Assembly: GCA_028622995.1 (NCBI GenBank)
Contig: JAJQJQ010000010.1
Coordinates: 1,426,001-1,490,000 of the forward strand
Reading direction: 5' to 3'
Length of the DNA: 64,000 nucleotides
Origin: Panagrolaimus kolymaensis
Lineage: Eukaryota > Nematoda > Chromadorea > Rhabditida > Panagrolaimidae
The translations under genes were made by a program, and so were the position numbers. Below the pieces are notes generated by a model that saw nothing but the letters and a program-made list of their open reading frames with translations, was not told the DNA's origin and did no database searches. The number at the start of each line of letters is the position of its first letter. Positions within the stretch are counted from its first letter, which is position 1. Below are positions 48,377-60,800 of the stretch, in pieces.

Positions 48377-51300
48377 ATGAGGTTAATTTATTTATTATAT
48401 TTTTTATTTATATCTTTAATAATATGCGTTGCTGAAGATGTTAATGTAAATATTAAAAGTAAAATTAATTTATTTAATTGATTTGAATTTGAAATTATGG
48501 AATTAATTTATAGGCCCAATTGAGACTCCTCCAATAGTCGATGCTGTAGATCCTAGGCCAAATGCAGAGCCAATTGCTAAACCTGTGCCCGAACCAGAGC
48601 CTTCAACTTCACCTGAGCCCGCAGCAGAGCCCCTGCCTAATGCTCAGCCAGAACCTGTGCCTGAACCTGCCCCAGAGCCTAGTCCTGAACCTGAACCAAA
48701 TGTTGAACCAAAGCCTAATGCGAGTCATGAATCAATATCAGATATGGCCATGGAAGGACTTGAAAGTGAACTTGCTGGAATTCCTCTGCAATCTGGTATT
48801 GTTCCCGAAGAGCACATGATTAGCCCACAACAGCCTCTTCCAGTTCCAGTTAAAAATGATGAAACTTCTTTACCACCATCAACAATGATGAATCATATGC
48901 CAGTTAATTTAGAGGATGTGAGCTCAGAAGATTATGGAACAGATGAAGAACCGGTTTAGTTTGCTTTCAAATTTTTTTTTGAAATTTTAAACTTTTTTTT
49001 AGACTAAACCCGATGAGGTGGATAATGGTGCGATTCAAGAATTGGTGGATAAATTTTTGAATAAAGGAACATTAGCAAATGATAAAATTGGAAAAATTAA
49101 TAAAGAGGTTGAAGCGCTTATTGGTTCATCAGATTATTGGAAAACTAACGCATTAAAGGTTTGATAACGCGTCATCTTCAATCAATTATAACCGTTTCTT
49201 TTTTAGGAAGAAAATTCAATTAAAGATAACGATGCCGCGGTTAAATGGGTTGAAGGATACAATGTAGAAGCACAAAAATTATTGAAACTAGTCGCCCTCG
49301 CAGGATGGAATTATTTTACATCAGTTTCGGTTGAAACCAAACAAATGTTGGATGAAGCTGAAGAGGGATTTAGATTATTCCTTGGTGCAACATCTAAACA
49401 AGCTCGTCAATTTGATGTGTCCGCTATTTCTGACCCAATTGCTAAAAGGCAAATTGAACTTATTAGTGTTGAAGGGATGAATGCTTTGGATAATCAAAAA
49501 TTTACTGAATACAATAATATTCTTGGAACCATAAACAAAGTTTTTACTACCACTGATGTTTGTGAAGTTGAAGGTCAAAAACATCCATGCCTCAATAAAT
49601 TCACGGATATGCGTTCACTTATTGGAAGAACTCGAGATCCAGAAACGATTCTAAATTTATGGAAATCTTGGCGAAACACAGTTGGAAAAGATATGACCAA
49701 GCATTATCGTCGCCTTATCGATCTCACAAATGAAGGTGCAAAACTTAATGGCTTTGAACATGCTGGACAAATGTGGTCAAGTCCTTTTGATCTTTCAACT
49801 AAAAATCGTAAACGTGAAATAGATTTGATGGCTGAAATTGATAAAGTTTATTCTCAAATTGAACCCTTTTACAAACAAGTTTGTTATTTTATTTGATTTA
49901 TTTTAACGAGTTTTTTTTTCTTCTTCTTAAGCTTCATGCATACGTTCGAAGAGAAATTGCAGCAATTTACACTGGTATCTCATCCATCACTCGAGATGGA
50001 GCAATTCCTGTTCATTTATTGAGTGGGTTAAAAAAATAAAGATTAATTAAAAACAAATGAATTACAGAGAGTGTAAGTGGTGATGATTGGAGTCAACTTT
50101 ATGATGATACTAAACCATTCAATGCTGATGATGATATCCCAGAAGAAGTTCTTAGATCATTAAAAAAGCAAAATGTTACTGGAAAAGCAATGTTTACAAA
50201 AGTAATTTATGCATATTTGTTTCCATTTACTCGGGATCATTTTTATTTTAGGCTTATCGATACATGAAATTCTTAGGTTTTGAAAAACTTCCAAAAAGTT
50301 TTTGGAATAAATCCGTCTTTTCTCGAAATTGGAGTAAAGATATGATTTGCAATCCCGCTACAGCTTATGACATGATGGATGGTTTTGATTATCGGTTTGT
50401 CCTAATACAAAAAAATAGAAATTTATTTTCTATTTTTTAGAGTCAAAATTTGTGCACATGTTGGTGCCCCTGATTTTATTGAAGCCCATCAGCTTCTTGC
50501 TCAACTTTATTATAAATATTCTTCCCGTCGACAACCTCTTTTACTTCGAGATGCTCCAAATCAAAGTTTAATGAAAGCAATTGAAAAGGTTTTTGGCATT
50601 CTTGCTGGAAATCCAGATTACATGAAATCTCAAAAACTTGTGGGAGAAAATGCAATGAGAGATGAAGCTATTATGGTTAATCGGCTTTATAAAGAAGCTC
50701 TCGCTGAGCTTGTCAAACTTCCATTCGATATTGTTGTTGATAAATGGCGTTATGGAGTTTTTGATAATCAATATGATGAAACTAAATGGAATGCAGTTTG
50801 GTGGAAATTACGGTAAAAACACAAAACTAAAATATCTAAAGTTTTTAAAATTAAATTTTAGTGAAAAATATCAAGGTGTAAGTTTACCCATTGAAGCAGG
50901 TGGAGCTACCGAATTTGATGCAGTTACTTCTCCCGCTATTGCCCGCCAACATTCGCCGGCCATGAAACATTTTGTTAGTTATGTCATTCAATTCCAAATC
51001 TTGGATGCTTTATGTATGGGTGATAGCACTCCATTGGTATGTCCAATTTCCCTGAGTCGCAAACTTAAAAAATGTGAAATTTTAATTTTAGAGCGAAGGT
51101 TGCATCCCAAAAATGGATCAAGTAAAGAAACTTATTACTGCAATGGAAAAAGGATCAGAATTTGATTGGCTTGATGCTTTAGAAACTATTACAGGTTCAC
51201 GCAAACTTGATGCAACACCCATGCTTCTTTATTATGAGCCCCTTCACAATTGGCTCCTTACAGCTAATAAAAAAGATAATGCCTATGTTGGCTGGGATGG

Positions 51301-51724
51301 CACAGGAAAACCATTCGCAAAAGAAGAGCTTCCAGTTTTGTCTATCAATGATGTGGGATCCGGAGGAGGTGATAATCTCCCAAGTGATGAAAATATTGCA
51401 TACCCAGGTGATGAATGCACAAATGGTCAAGAGTGTCTTTTAGAATCCATTTGTAATGGAACAATTTGTATATGCAAAGAAAAGCTTTTCACTCTTCATA
51501 TTGGAGACACATACAATTGCGTACAAGGTAATCCCGCTGATGCTGGTTTTGGAGATGGTCAAAATCTTGTTATTGGTTTGTACCCAACCCAAAATAACAA
51601 TCAATCGTCTCAAACGGGTATTCAAACAACCACATCTGTGCCAAAACATAATTCTTCTCCATCTGTTATCCTCAACCTCATGACTATTGTATTTGCTTTT
51701 ATATTTTTCTGTATTTTAAATTAA
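48377..51724 (+). CDS. acn-1: ACN-1-like: angiotensin-converting-enzyme homologue without peptidase active site
   Basis: Exons 48377-48458, 48514-48953, 49003-49158, 49207-49878, 49932-50022, 50068-50201, 50252-50394, 50441-50812, 50862-51036 and 51092-51724 give 965 residues. A signal peptide (LLYFLFISLIICVAEDV) precedes a Pro-Glu-rich segment (residues about 45-100) and an acidic stretch. An M2-family ACE-like domain follows from about 175 to 860 (FGILAGNPDYMKSQ, FVSYVIQFQILDAL). Where active ACE has HEMGH, this protein has EAHQLLAQ, and the downstream Glu ligand is also absent, so it cannot bind catalytic zinc. This matches C. elegans ACN-1, which is needed for moulting and larval development. 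The C-terminus has a Cys cluster (CTNGQECLLESICNGTICIC) and ends in a hydrophobic tail (SVILNLMTIVFAFIFFCILN), suggesting a membrane or GPI anchor. Confidence 0.92.
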
Positions 51725-52086
51725 AGTTGTATTAATTGAAAATAAATTAATTAAGATATAAAAAAATGTAAATATGTATGTTTCGAGCAAAAAAGAGACC
51801 CGAAAGCTAAACCAATTTATAAAAGGCTATAACCTCCTAAACATAAAAAATAATTATTTAGGAATCCTCTACATAAAAATATTTATCTCAAGTAATAAAT
51901 GATATCCTTTCATGTTTTTCACATGAATTTGAATACACCACATATTGGAATTATCCATGCAAGAAAAATGCACTCTGCTTTGGCGAACCAACATTTTTAT
52001 ATGAAAAAAAGAAAGAAAAATAAAACAATTATGCTTTAAAATAACTTTGCTCCTTTATATTTTTTTGTTTGTTATTGTTGTATAAA
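51725..52086. other. Spacer between acn-1 and rabenosyn genes
   Basis: About 360 bp on the same strand. Downstream of the acn-1 stop AATAAA occurs at 51741. There is no strong splice acceptor immediately before the Rabenosyn ATG, so co-transcription as an operon is not well supported. Confidence 0.4.
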
Positions 52087-54135
52087 ATGGATAATAATGG
52101 AAGTGAAATTAGGCAAGGATTTCTATGTCCCTTTTGCTTTCGAGATCTTTGTGATTCCAATGCATTGTATAAACACGTGGAAGAAAATCATCAAGAAACT
52201 TCATCTATAAATAACGATGCAATTGATGCTTTGAAGGGTATGTAACTGGCTAATTATGAGTCATATAAATTAAATATTTATTACAGGAGCTTTTGGTAAA
52301 GCAAAACAAAAAATATTAAAAATAGATTTTTCCACGATTGCTGGAACCAGTCATTCATCGGGAGAGGATTTGCGGGAAGTTTCACCTAATTATGCTTATT
52401 ATGAAGAAGAAGAACAAACAATTGGTTAGATCCAATTTTTTATATTCCTAATTTCAATCAGTTTTTTAAGGTATCCACAGAAGTTGGAAATCCATATTTG
52501 TAAAAGATCGAGATCAATCTGTAAATGCAGTGGCTATAGATACAAATAATCTTATTATAAGACTTGATAAACTTATTAATGATTGCCCAGATGAGTCATC
52601 TCGTAAAGGTATTAAAAATAATGTTTATCAATTTGTATTAAATCATGGATTCGATTCTTCAGATTTTGAAAAGGACACTGTTCCATGGACTGATAATTCA
52701 GCGTCGACTTGCCAATCATGCAATGCAAGATTTTATTTAGCTCGAAGAAAGCATCATTGTCGACTTTGTGGAAATGTTATATGTAAAGATTGTTCACAAT
52801 TCTTACCATTTTTGATTGCACGTAAGCAATATTTTATATATACTCAAAATTGTATAACTTAAACTTTCAGAAAAACTTACAAATCCAGCTTTTACTGCAA
52901 CTGAAATAAGTTCATTTAAAAATAACCCTTCTGGATTTCCGCGAAGATTGAGTGAACCTACAGGTGTCAAAAAACAAACCAACAAACTTTTAACATCATT
53001 TGGATTTGAAGCTAAATTTGGTGCAGAACAATTACCAACAGTATGCTTTTTTACTTCACTAATCGAGTATAAGAATAGCTTTTAGCTTGAAGAACAATCA
53101 CTTCGAGTTTGCTCCAAATGTAAAAGGCTTCTAGAAAGACGGCAAGACGCCATGGATCAAATGTCAATACCCTCGGTATTCGTGGATATGTATGAAAAAT
53201 TATGTCAACTCATTACACAAGTTTCTAATTTATCTCCATCTTATCGAAGAATGGCTGCATCATTAAAGTATAAACAATATCTTTCTTCTTTTTTGCTTTT
53301 TATAAAATTTTTATGTGTTTCAGAAATGGCGAAAGCATGTACACATTAGAAGCAGCGATACAGTTGCGTAAAAAACTTGGTTCATTACAACATGAAATCC
53401 AAAGCTTGAGTGAACGCATTGAAAAATGGGGTTTACAAGGAGTAGATGATCCATCTGCACTAAAACCAACTCCCCGAGAAATTACTTTAAGAGCAAATAT
53501 TCGATATTCTGCAATCGCTTCTTTACAAGTTTGTTCCCATTCATATTTACATATTTTAAGCTTTAAATTTAGGAATCCGTCATAGACATGCCAGAGCTTC
53601 CAACTAAGGAAGAATATCAGGAATTGAAAGAAAAACATAAAGAAAGAGTTCGTCGACAACTGGAAGAAGAAAAAGAAATAAATGGAATTCGAGTATAAAT
53701 TTTTCTTGGTATTTTCAAATATTTTTAATAAATTTTTTTAGTCATTTCCATCTAACCCTGTATTAAAACGAGATAGAAGTATGAGCCCAAAAGTATCAAA
53801 TGAAAGACGACAACCTCTCAAAACGAGTGCTTCATTTAGCGGTCTTCAAGATGATGGAGGATGGACTCCTGAACCCTCGAATAACGCGTATCATTATAAT
53901 CCATTTGTTGAAGATGAACCTGAAATAAATCCAGTCCAACAACAATATATCATAATTAAACAGTAAATTCTTAACTGTTCATTTTATTTTGTTACTAATT
54001 TTCTTTTTTTACAGTTATCTAAAACAAGCAGCAGAATCGGGTCGATTAGAAGAATTGGATATGCTTGAAAAGAATCTCAAAGACATTGAAACAGAATTAA
54101 AAAGATTGAATTTAAGTACTCCAAGAGCGGATTAA
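52087..54135 (+). CDS. rabs-5: Rabenosyn-5 (FYVE zinc-finger Rab effector)
   Basis: Early-endosome effector acting with Rab5 and Vps45 in endosomal fusion and recycling. Exons 52087-52237, 52287-52424, 52471-52821, 52871-53040, 53086-53267, 53324-53528, 53573-53692, 53742-53962 and 54015-54135 give 552 residues. The N-terminal C2H2 finger is GFLCPFCFRDLCDSNALYKH. The FYVE domain starts about residue 165 (VPWTDNSASTCQSCNARFYL) and has the PI3P-binding signature RRKHHCR, then LCGNVICKDC. Its last Cys pair lies in a later exon (CSKCKRLLERR) after an inserted segment. A helical region follows, then an NPF motif (HYNPFVEDEPE, residue about 500) for EH-domain proteins and a C-terminal coiled coil (EELDMLEKNLKDIETELKRL) like the Rab-binding helix. 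A GC-rich hairpin lies about 27 bp past the stop. Confidence 0.9.
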
Positions 54136-54161
54136 TCATTTTTTTGATCGAGCTTTATCCC

Positions 54162-54192
54162 GCCGCACCCCGAGCGAAGCGAGGGGTGCGGC
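54162..54192. repeat. GC-rich stem-loop just after the Rabenosyn gene
   Basis: GCCGCACCCC pairs perfectly with GGGGTGCGGC across an 11-nt loop (GAGCGAAGCGA). The 10-bp GC stem stands out in very AT-rich DNA. It is probably the end or core of a repeat element; a transcript-level role for the Rabenosyn 3' end is possible. Confidence 0.65.
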
Positions 54193-54576
54193 TGTTTTAG
54201 CAATGAGAACGCCCGATCTGCTAACCGAAATTTATGATTTTTTTTATTTCGTGTAATTATGTTGATATTAGAGGGCTCTTTAGGGTCAATTTTTCGTCGC
54301 ATTGACGAATTTTTAAAAAAAATAGAAGGAAGTATAGAAAAAAAGTGCTTAATCACAACATTTTAAAAGTTCACAATGTCCCGCTGAGCGTTGCAGCAAA
54401 GTTAACGCATATTCTGGCTATAAAAATCGTTTTCTCCACCCTCAATTACCTCTATGAGTAAGCTAACTTTAAAAAACATCACATAAAAATAGATGTATGC
54501 CGCTATGGAAATTTAAATATTTTGATTTAGAGTAAAAATATCATTGGCTAAAGTTCCTTGTTATACATTTGCTGTG

Positions 54577-54650
54577 TGGCGTAGGCGTTGAAGGCGGTGA
54601 TGTTTGGATATTTCTGTCATAGGTTCGAATCCCCACAATTTTTTTTTATT
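54577..54650 (+). repeat. tRNA-like sequence, probably SINE head or tRNA relic
   Basis: TGGCGTAGGCG at 54577 fits a Pol III A box. GGTTCGAATCC at 54622-54632 is a perfect B box, and a poly-T tract (a Pol III terminator) follows from about 54640. The flanking bases do not make a good acceptor stem in the register these boxes require, so I do not call a functional tRNA. Confidence 0.55.
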
Positions 54651-55702
54651 AATTGTTTTAATTGAATTGAGACAATTATATCCAAATAATTTTTTATGAT
54701 TTTTAATAATGTTTTCATTAGAAAATATGCAAATTTTTAATAAAATATTCACAAATTTTACTTTTTTTATGAATATTAAGTTTCTTTATTATGAAATTAA
54801 AGCGAAATTATTTTTAACGATTTTCAATGAAATTTTTTTTAACTAAGCTTTTGGATCGTATATTTTTTTTTCTAAATTTAATTGGATTAGCATACAAAAC
54901 TTTTAGGTATTCTAAACGCAAAATTTAATTAAAAGTACGCTGACGTTTAGTTTATGAAAAGAATAAACATAGGGAACTTTTTTTATTATTTTCGGTGAGT
55001 TTAATCGAAAAGTAACTTGAATATTTCCTTCTTATTAATTTTTATTGTTCGTTCGTTTTCGATTACTTTTGGTCGCAGTCCCAGGGCTACTAGGCTTCGC
55101 TTTTTCCCATACATATTATTATTCTTTTTCTCTCTGTTTTTTTGTATCTTATCTTGAAATCTTTTATATTAAAATAGGAAATTCACCTAAAAAATTTGCA
55201 TAAATTAGAATGAAACTATATTTTGTTTTCCAAGCGCGATGAAATGATTTGGGTAATTTTCATATACATAAAAAATCAGCAAAACATGGGTTTGCTTGCT
55301 GCGCAAATTAAGTGATTTAACTATTGTAAGCTTGCTCGATGACTATAACCTTAACTTTTTGCGAATTTTTCACAAGCTGGTATAAATTTTTTTTTAATGG
55401 TTCAGTTCATTGTTTATTTTGATTCGTGCAAAAAAAAAGTTTTAAAGGCTTACACATGTTTCAATTTTTAGGATCTCATTATTGAAAATTAAGTGATTAA
55501 AATAGACACGAGTGATAAGATTGTTCGGGAAAAGTTTTAATTTTTATAAAAGTCAATACAATAACTTTTTGGAAAAGTAATTATTAAAACATAGGCATTA
55601 ATACGAGTGGCAATTTTGTATTTTTCAATAAAACAAGTAAGATCGCCGACCGGAGGCAGCGGAGTTTCTAGTAATTATTGTTGCAGACGGCTCAAGAGAT
55701 TA

Positions 55703-56313
55703 GTGCACAAGATTACTATGTAAAAAAACAAAAGGCTGTTCAGGAAAAAACTTTTAGACGGCTAATGAGATTAAATTTTTTTTATTGATTTCAATAAATT
55801 ATTTTATATGTTACACTGAAACAAACAGCCGCAGCACCGTCTTCGATTGTTATTACCCAACTTCTTTACCAACTATTTAATATTGAAAAATTTTTTTAAA
55901 AATGTTAAAAATTAAAAATTTTGTTTTATTCTTGATTAGATAAGATGTAAAAGCAACTCGTATATTCGCAAGATTTTTGATGTAAAAAATGTTTTGGTGT
56001 AAATTGAAAAAAATAATAATTATAAGGTCAATTACAAAATAAAATTTTTAGTTTTTTTTTCCAATTTTCTATTGTTTTCTGAAACAAAGCATGTTTGAAA
56101 AAAGGTATTTTAAGCAAAAAATTTAAATATAACTAATTGTCGGACCAAAAATTTTTTTACTGTTAAAAATCGAAGACGGTGCTGCGGCTGTTTGTTTCAG
56201 TGTAACATATAAAATAATTTATTGAAATCAATAAAAAAAATTTAATCTCATTAGCCGTCTAAAAGTTTTTTCCTGAACAGCCTTTTGTTTTTTTACATAG
56301 TAATCTTGTGCAC
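55703..56313. mobile_element. TA-flanked inverted-repeat DNA element (about 611 bp)
   Basis: The left arm begins GTGCACAAGATTACTATG at 55703 and the right arm ends with its reverse complement CATAGTAATCTTGTGCAC at 56313. TA is present immediately outside both ends (55701-55702 and 56314-56315). Arms of about 145 bp are nearly identical and include CTGTTCAGGAAAAAACTTTT and GACGGTGCTGCGGC. About 320 bp of AT-rich spacer separates them. There is no ORF, so it is a non-autonomous element. TA duplications suggest the Tc1/mariner group, but the short termini do not identify a family. Confidence 0.8.
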
Positions 56314-57781
56314 TAATTATGTTTCATTTCAGTTTTGTGCAAATTATAAAATTAGCTAAATTATGATTTTTAATTTATTATATATTATTAAAAAATAAAG
56401 TTCTATTTTTATCTTTTGCCCATCATCATTCACTAAACTTTTTACATGATACACATAATTAATTACATCGCACTGATGAGCTTTTGTTTAAAGCAATTTG
56501 AGATAATAAAAAACAAGTCATAACAAGACTTTCAAGCTTCCATCAGCTTTCAATTGTTCTCCATCTTGCTATTTTTTAGGCCAAATAAAAAGTGTAATTT
56601 GACAGTTGTGTCGCCACATAACAAAGTAAAAAACTTGTGAGCCATTTTTTTATATTTAATTCCACCCTCAATTTATCAGTTTTTTGTTTCTTGCCACTAT
56701 TCGTTCGATTATATAAAAACAAAAACGAACACGGCTGTTATACATTTTTTGGGAAGTGTGGATATCAGCTTGAATTGTTTCTTCGGTTCATCCTGAATTT
56801 TTTTTATTACCAAAAAATGGCTTTTTTATGTTTGTTTCACTTCTGGAAGAAATAAAAAACCTTTTTTTTAACTTTTTTTGCGATCGGTCATTTTTATGTA
56901 ATTTTTTAATATTTATGATTATGAGTTTTTTTGTGCCAAGTTTTACTTTCTAAAAGTGTTATTCAATTCTTTGGTCAAAAAATTCTGCAAACATAAAAGA
57001 CAGCTGACCTATGCTTCTGAGACGCTTGGTACCGCGTATATTTTTTTTTTACTAAAAGTAGCGCAAAAAGATCAACAACAAGGATATTTTTAGGATTATT
57101 TTTTTGATGGATGCTAAAAATTTTGTAAACAAGTATGAAAAATCAAAGTTTAATAAATAGCATAAAAAATAATTTTTTATATTTTTTAATGCTTGTTTGC
57201 TTATTTAATAATGTCTAATTTCAATTTTTATTTTTTTCATTTACATCGAAAATTATTATTAAACTTGTCGACGACACTAAATAATGTAATGTTGGTAGTT
57301 GCTTGCTTGCTTGCTTTTCTAAGTGCATATGACTAATCACTCAATCACCGGATATTGGCATTTTCACGTTCCGATTAGGCAATCAGCAATCCCGGAAGAG
57401 AGACTTTTCTTTTCTTTAGTTTATTTTGCGTATATGTATTTGTTGGTGGACTAAAAATTGTCGTCCTCTTTTTCTTTTCTTTTTTTGAGAGAGTAAAAAC
57501 ATTCATTTAAAAACAAGATGGTCGCTATCGAAAAACGTTCGACTTAAAAAATGCTACAACGGCAGCGATTTGTTAGCTGATGGCTGGCTATATTTTGAGT
57601 GAGCTTTTTTGAGCCTCCATCCTCTAAAGTGGGATTGGTCATGTATTATTTGTTTTTAACAGCTTTTGCAACAAAATATGCTGTTTTTTTTTCTTTCAAA
57701 TTATGTTCATTGAAAATCGTGCATGTGCTGCCGGCCTCCGTGTTTTTATTTTGAAACTTTTTTACACTTTTTTCTTATTAT

Positions 57782-57794
57782 TTATTTTTTACAG
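57782..57794 (+). promoter_or_regulatory. Candidate 5' acceptor for the myosin gene
   Basis: A T-rich tract ending TTTTTTACAG stops 7 nt before the start ATG at 57802. This is a spacing typical of spliced-leader addition, though a 5' UTR intron is equally possible. Confidence 0.45.
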
Positions 57795-57801
57795 AGCTAC
57801 T

Positions 57802-60800
57802 ATGACTGTATCTGAGAATGATATGGTGGTAGATGAAATTGATAATGATGCAATGCTTCAGTAGGAATTGATTAATTTATTTTTGTTATTTTAATTAATC
57901 GATTTTATTTAGATTGCTTGAGCCATCTCCGCATTTGATTAAACAAGAAGTTGATCTCCTTGAAAATAGAATATGGATTGAAGATTCAGAACTTGCGTAT
58001 CGAATGTGCAACGTTGTCGATGATCGAGATGGAAAAGTTATTGTTGGATTTCGAGATGAACAGGGATTTTATGAAAAAGTTTGTTACTTCCAAAAATAAT
58101 CACAATATTAGTTTTTTTTTCTATTGCAAGACCTTAGCTGTCTTTTGGAAAAGTTAGCCAGGCTATCAATTTTCTTAAAAGATTTTACATTTTTTGACAC
58201 TTAAAAAATGACCAATGTTAATCCATCATTCTAAAATAGCTTTATTTTTCTTAAAAAAAGGGACAATGTCTTCCGGGATAAAGCAATTTTTAGTGAAAAT
58301 TATAGCAATTAAAATAAAAGTTAAAACGAGTTAAACAATATTTTTAAAAAACTAATGAATTCCATATTGCAGCGAACAGTTTTAAAAAAGAATACTCAAG
58401 CCACGAGTTTGTCACATTTTTGTTCAGATATGTGTAATTTGACCGAATTAAACGAAGCATCTGTTTTGCATACAATTCGAAGAAGATATGATGAAAAGCT
58501 AATTCATGTAATCACATAAAAAACTAATTTTAAAAAAAAGATAGAAATTTTTTTAAATTTATAGACTTATTCTGGGCTCTTTTGTGTTGTTGTCAATCCA
58601 TGGACGATCATTCCACAATTATACTCACCACAAATGATTAAATATTATTCAGAGCAATCGAAAATTCAACAAATTATGCCACCCCATATTTACTCCGTCG
58701 CCCAAAATGCTTATGATGGCATTTTACGAGGTGGAAATAATCAAAGTGTGTTAATTACGTTAGTTGCAAAATTTTCCATTCAAAGCTATTTTAAAGTTTT
58801 ACAAATTATTTTAGAGGCGAAAGCGGGGCTGGTAAAACTGAAAATACTAAGAAAATTATTGAATATCTCATTTGTGCTTCGGATCAAAATTATTTGGGAA
58901 ATCGTAAAAATGCTCGATCTATCGATTCAGCAGTCATAAATTCTGGTATTGCATTGGAAGCATTTTCAAATGCCAAAACCATTCACAATAATAATAGCTC
59001 TCGATTGGTAAATAAATAGACTTCATAAAAATGAAAGTAAAATTAATTAAAATTTTAGGGAAAATTTATTAAAATTGATTTTAATTCAAATGGAAAATTA
59101 ATTTCTGCAACGATTGAATGCTGTTTGTTTTACAACATTTTTTGAGCCATTTTATGTTTTCTTTTTCAGACTTGCTCGAAAAATCTCGTGTTGTATCTCA
59201 AAATAAAGGCGATAGAAACTTTCATATCTTCTATCAACTTCTTTCTGATGCCTTTCCTGATTCTTTAAGATCCTCGCTACTCTTAAATAAATCAGCTTCA
59301 GCTTATAAAATCTTAAATCAAGGTGGAGATATTCATGATAGAAATATTGATGATGTTACTTGCGGTCATGAAACAAATGTTTGTCTCCATCTCTAAATTT
59401 TTTTTAAAAATGAATTATTTTTTTAGCATGCTCTTGACCAACTTGGTTTTAGTTTTAATGAAAAACAATGGATTTTCCAAACTATTGCAATTTGTATTTT
59501 AATTGGTGAAATTAAGTTTGGTGAACGTTCGGGAATGGATTATAGTTTTGTTGAAAGCATGACTGAAGTGGATCAAGTAACAAAATTATTGAGTGTCAAA
59601 TCATCCAAGCTTGTTGATGCATTAACTCAACCAACAATAAAAGTTGGAGAAAATTTAATTCGAAAAAATCAAAATCTCAAAAAAACTTTATTTTCTGCAG
59701 CAGCATTACAAAAAGTTTTGTATGAAAGATTATTTAAATGGATCGTAGAAAAATGCAATGAAGCTATCGATTTAGATCAAAGTCGTAAGTTTACTTTTTA
59801 CAAGAGAATAGTTAAGCAAAAAATAACTAAAATTTAGAAGAAGATGCTACAAACTTTATCGGAGTTCTTGATATGGCTGGCTTTGAAATCATGAATGTGA
59901 GAGAGACAAAATATATTTGTAAACTTTCAAAATTGAAATCATTTTTTCAGAAAAACAGCTTTGAACAATTTTGCATAAATTATACTAATGAAAAACTTCA
60001 ACAATTTTTTAATCATTTTATGTTTGTAAAAGAGCAAGCTGAATACATGACTGAATGCATTGAATGGAATCAAGTGGATTATGGTGATGATTTGCAACAA
60101 ACAATCGATATGGTTGAAAAGCCCATGGGGTTATTAAGTTATTTACAAGAAGAATGCATAGTGCCCAATGGCTCTGATACATCAATGCTTGAAAAAATGG
60201 TTAGAAATTTAAGTGAAAGTGGAGTATTTCAAAAAGCAAAACAATCAACAAAGTTAGTAAAAATTTTTTAAATATGAATAAAGCAATTTTTTGTATTTTA
60301 GAAATACATCTGTTAGTCATTTTGCGGTTCAACATTATGCTGGACTAGTTAATTACAATATTGATGGTTGGGTTGAAAAAAATAGAGATCTTGTGGATCA
60401 ATGTTTGATGGAGTTACTTTCAAGCTCAACTCATGCCCTTATTAGCAAATTATTTCCTGTTCAAATAAAAATGGACGATATGGTTCGATCAAGGAGAGGT
60501 TCTTTAACCACGGCAACCGTGACTCATGTTTACAAAGTATGTAAAAAAAATTTAAAATAGAACCTTTAAACTCGTGATTAAAATTTTTAGGAGCAATTAT
60601 CCAATTTATTGCAAACTTTAAACTCAACATCTGCACATTTTATTCGTTGCATCGTTCCAAACTATGAACGTCAACCATTTAAAATTACGGGGCCTTTAGT
60701 TCTTCATCAACTTAAATGTAATGGCGTTCTTGAAGGAATAAGAATTTGTCGCCGAGGATATCCAAATCGATTATCATTCTCTGATTTCATTCATCGATAC

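Larger units (their letters stand above)
54136..57801. other. Repeat-rich intergenic region upstream of the myosin gene
   Basis: A 3.7 kb gene-free stretch. It contains the GC hairpin (54162), the tRNA-like element (54577), isolated GC patches near 55068 and 55640, the inverted-repeat element (55703-56313) and a TTGC microsatellite near 57300. The myosin promoter must lie toward the 3' end. No supported exon. Confidence 0.55.

Noticed and set aside
51725..52086. acn-1 and Rabenosyn as a two-gene operon
   Set aside because: Same strand and about 360 bp apart, but no clear acceptor immediately upstream of the second ATG.
54572..54640. Functional tRNA gene
   Set aside because: A and B boxes are present, but the acceptor and D stems do not pair in the register these boxes require, so only a tRNA-like or SINE call is justified.
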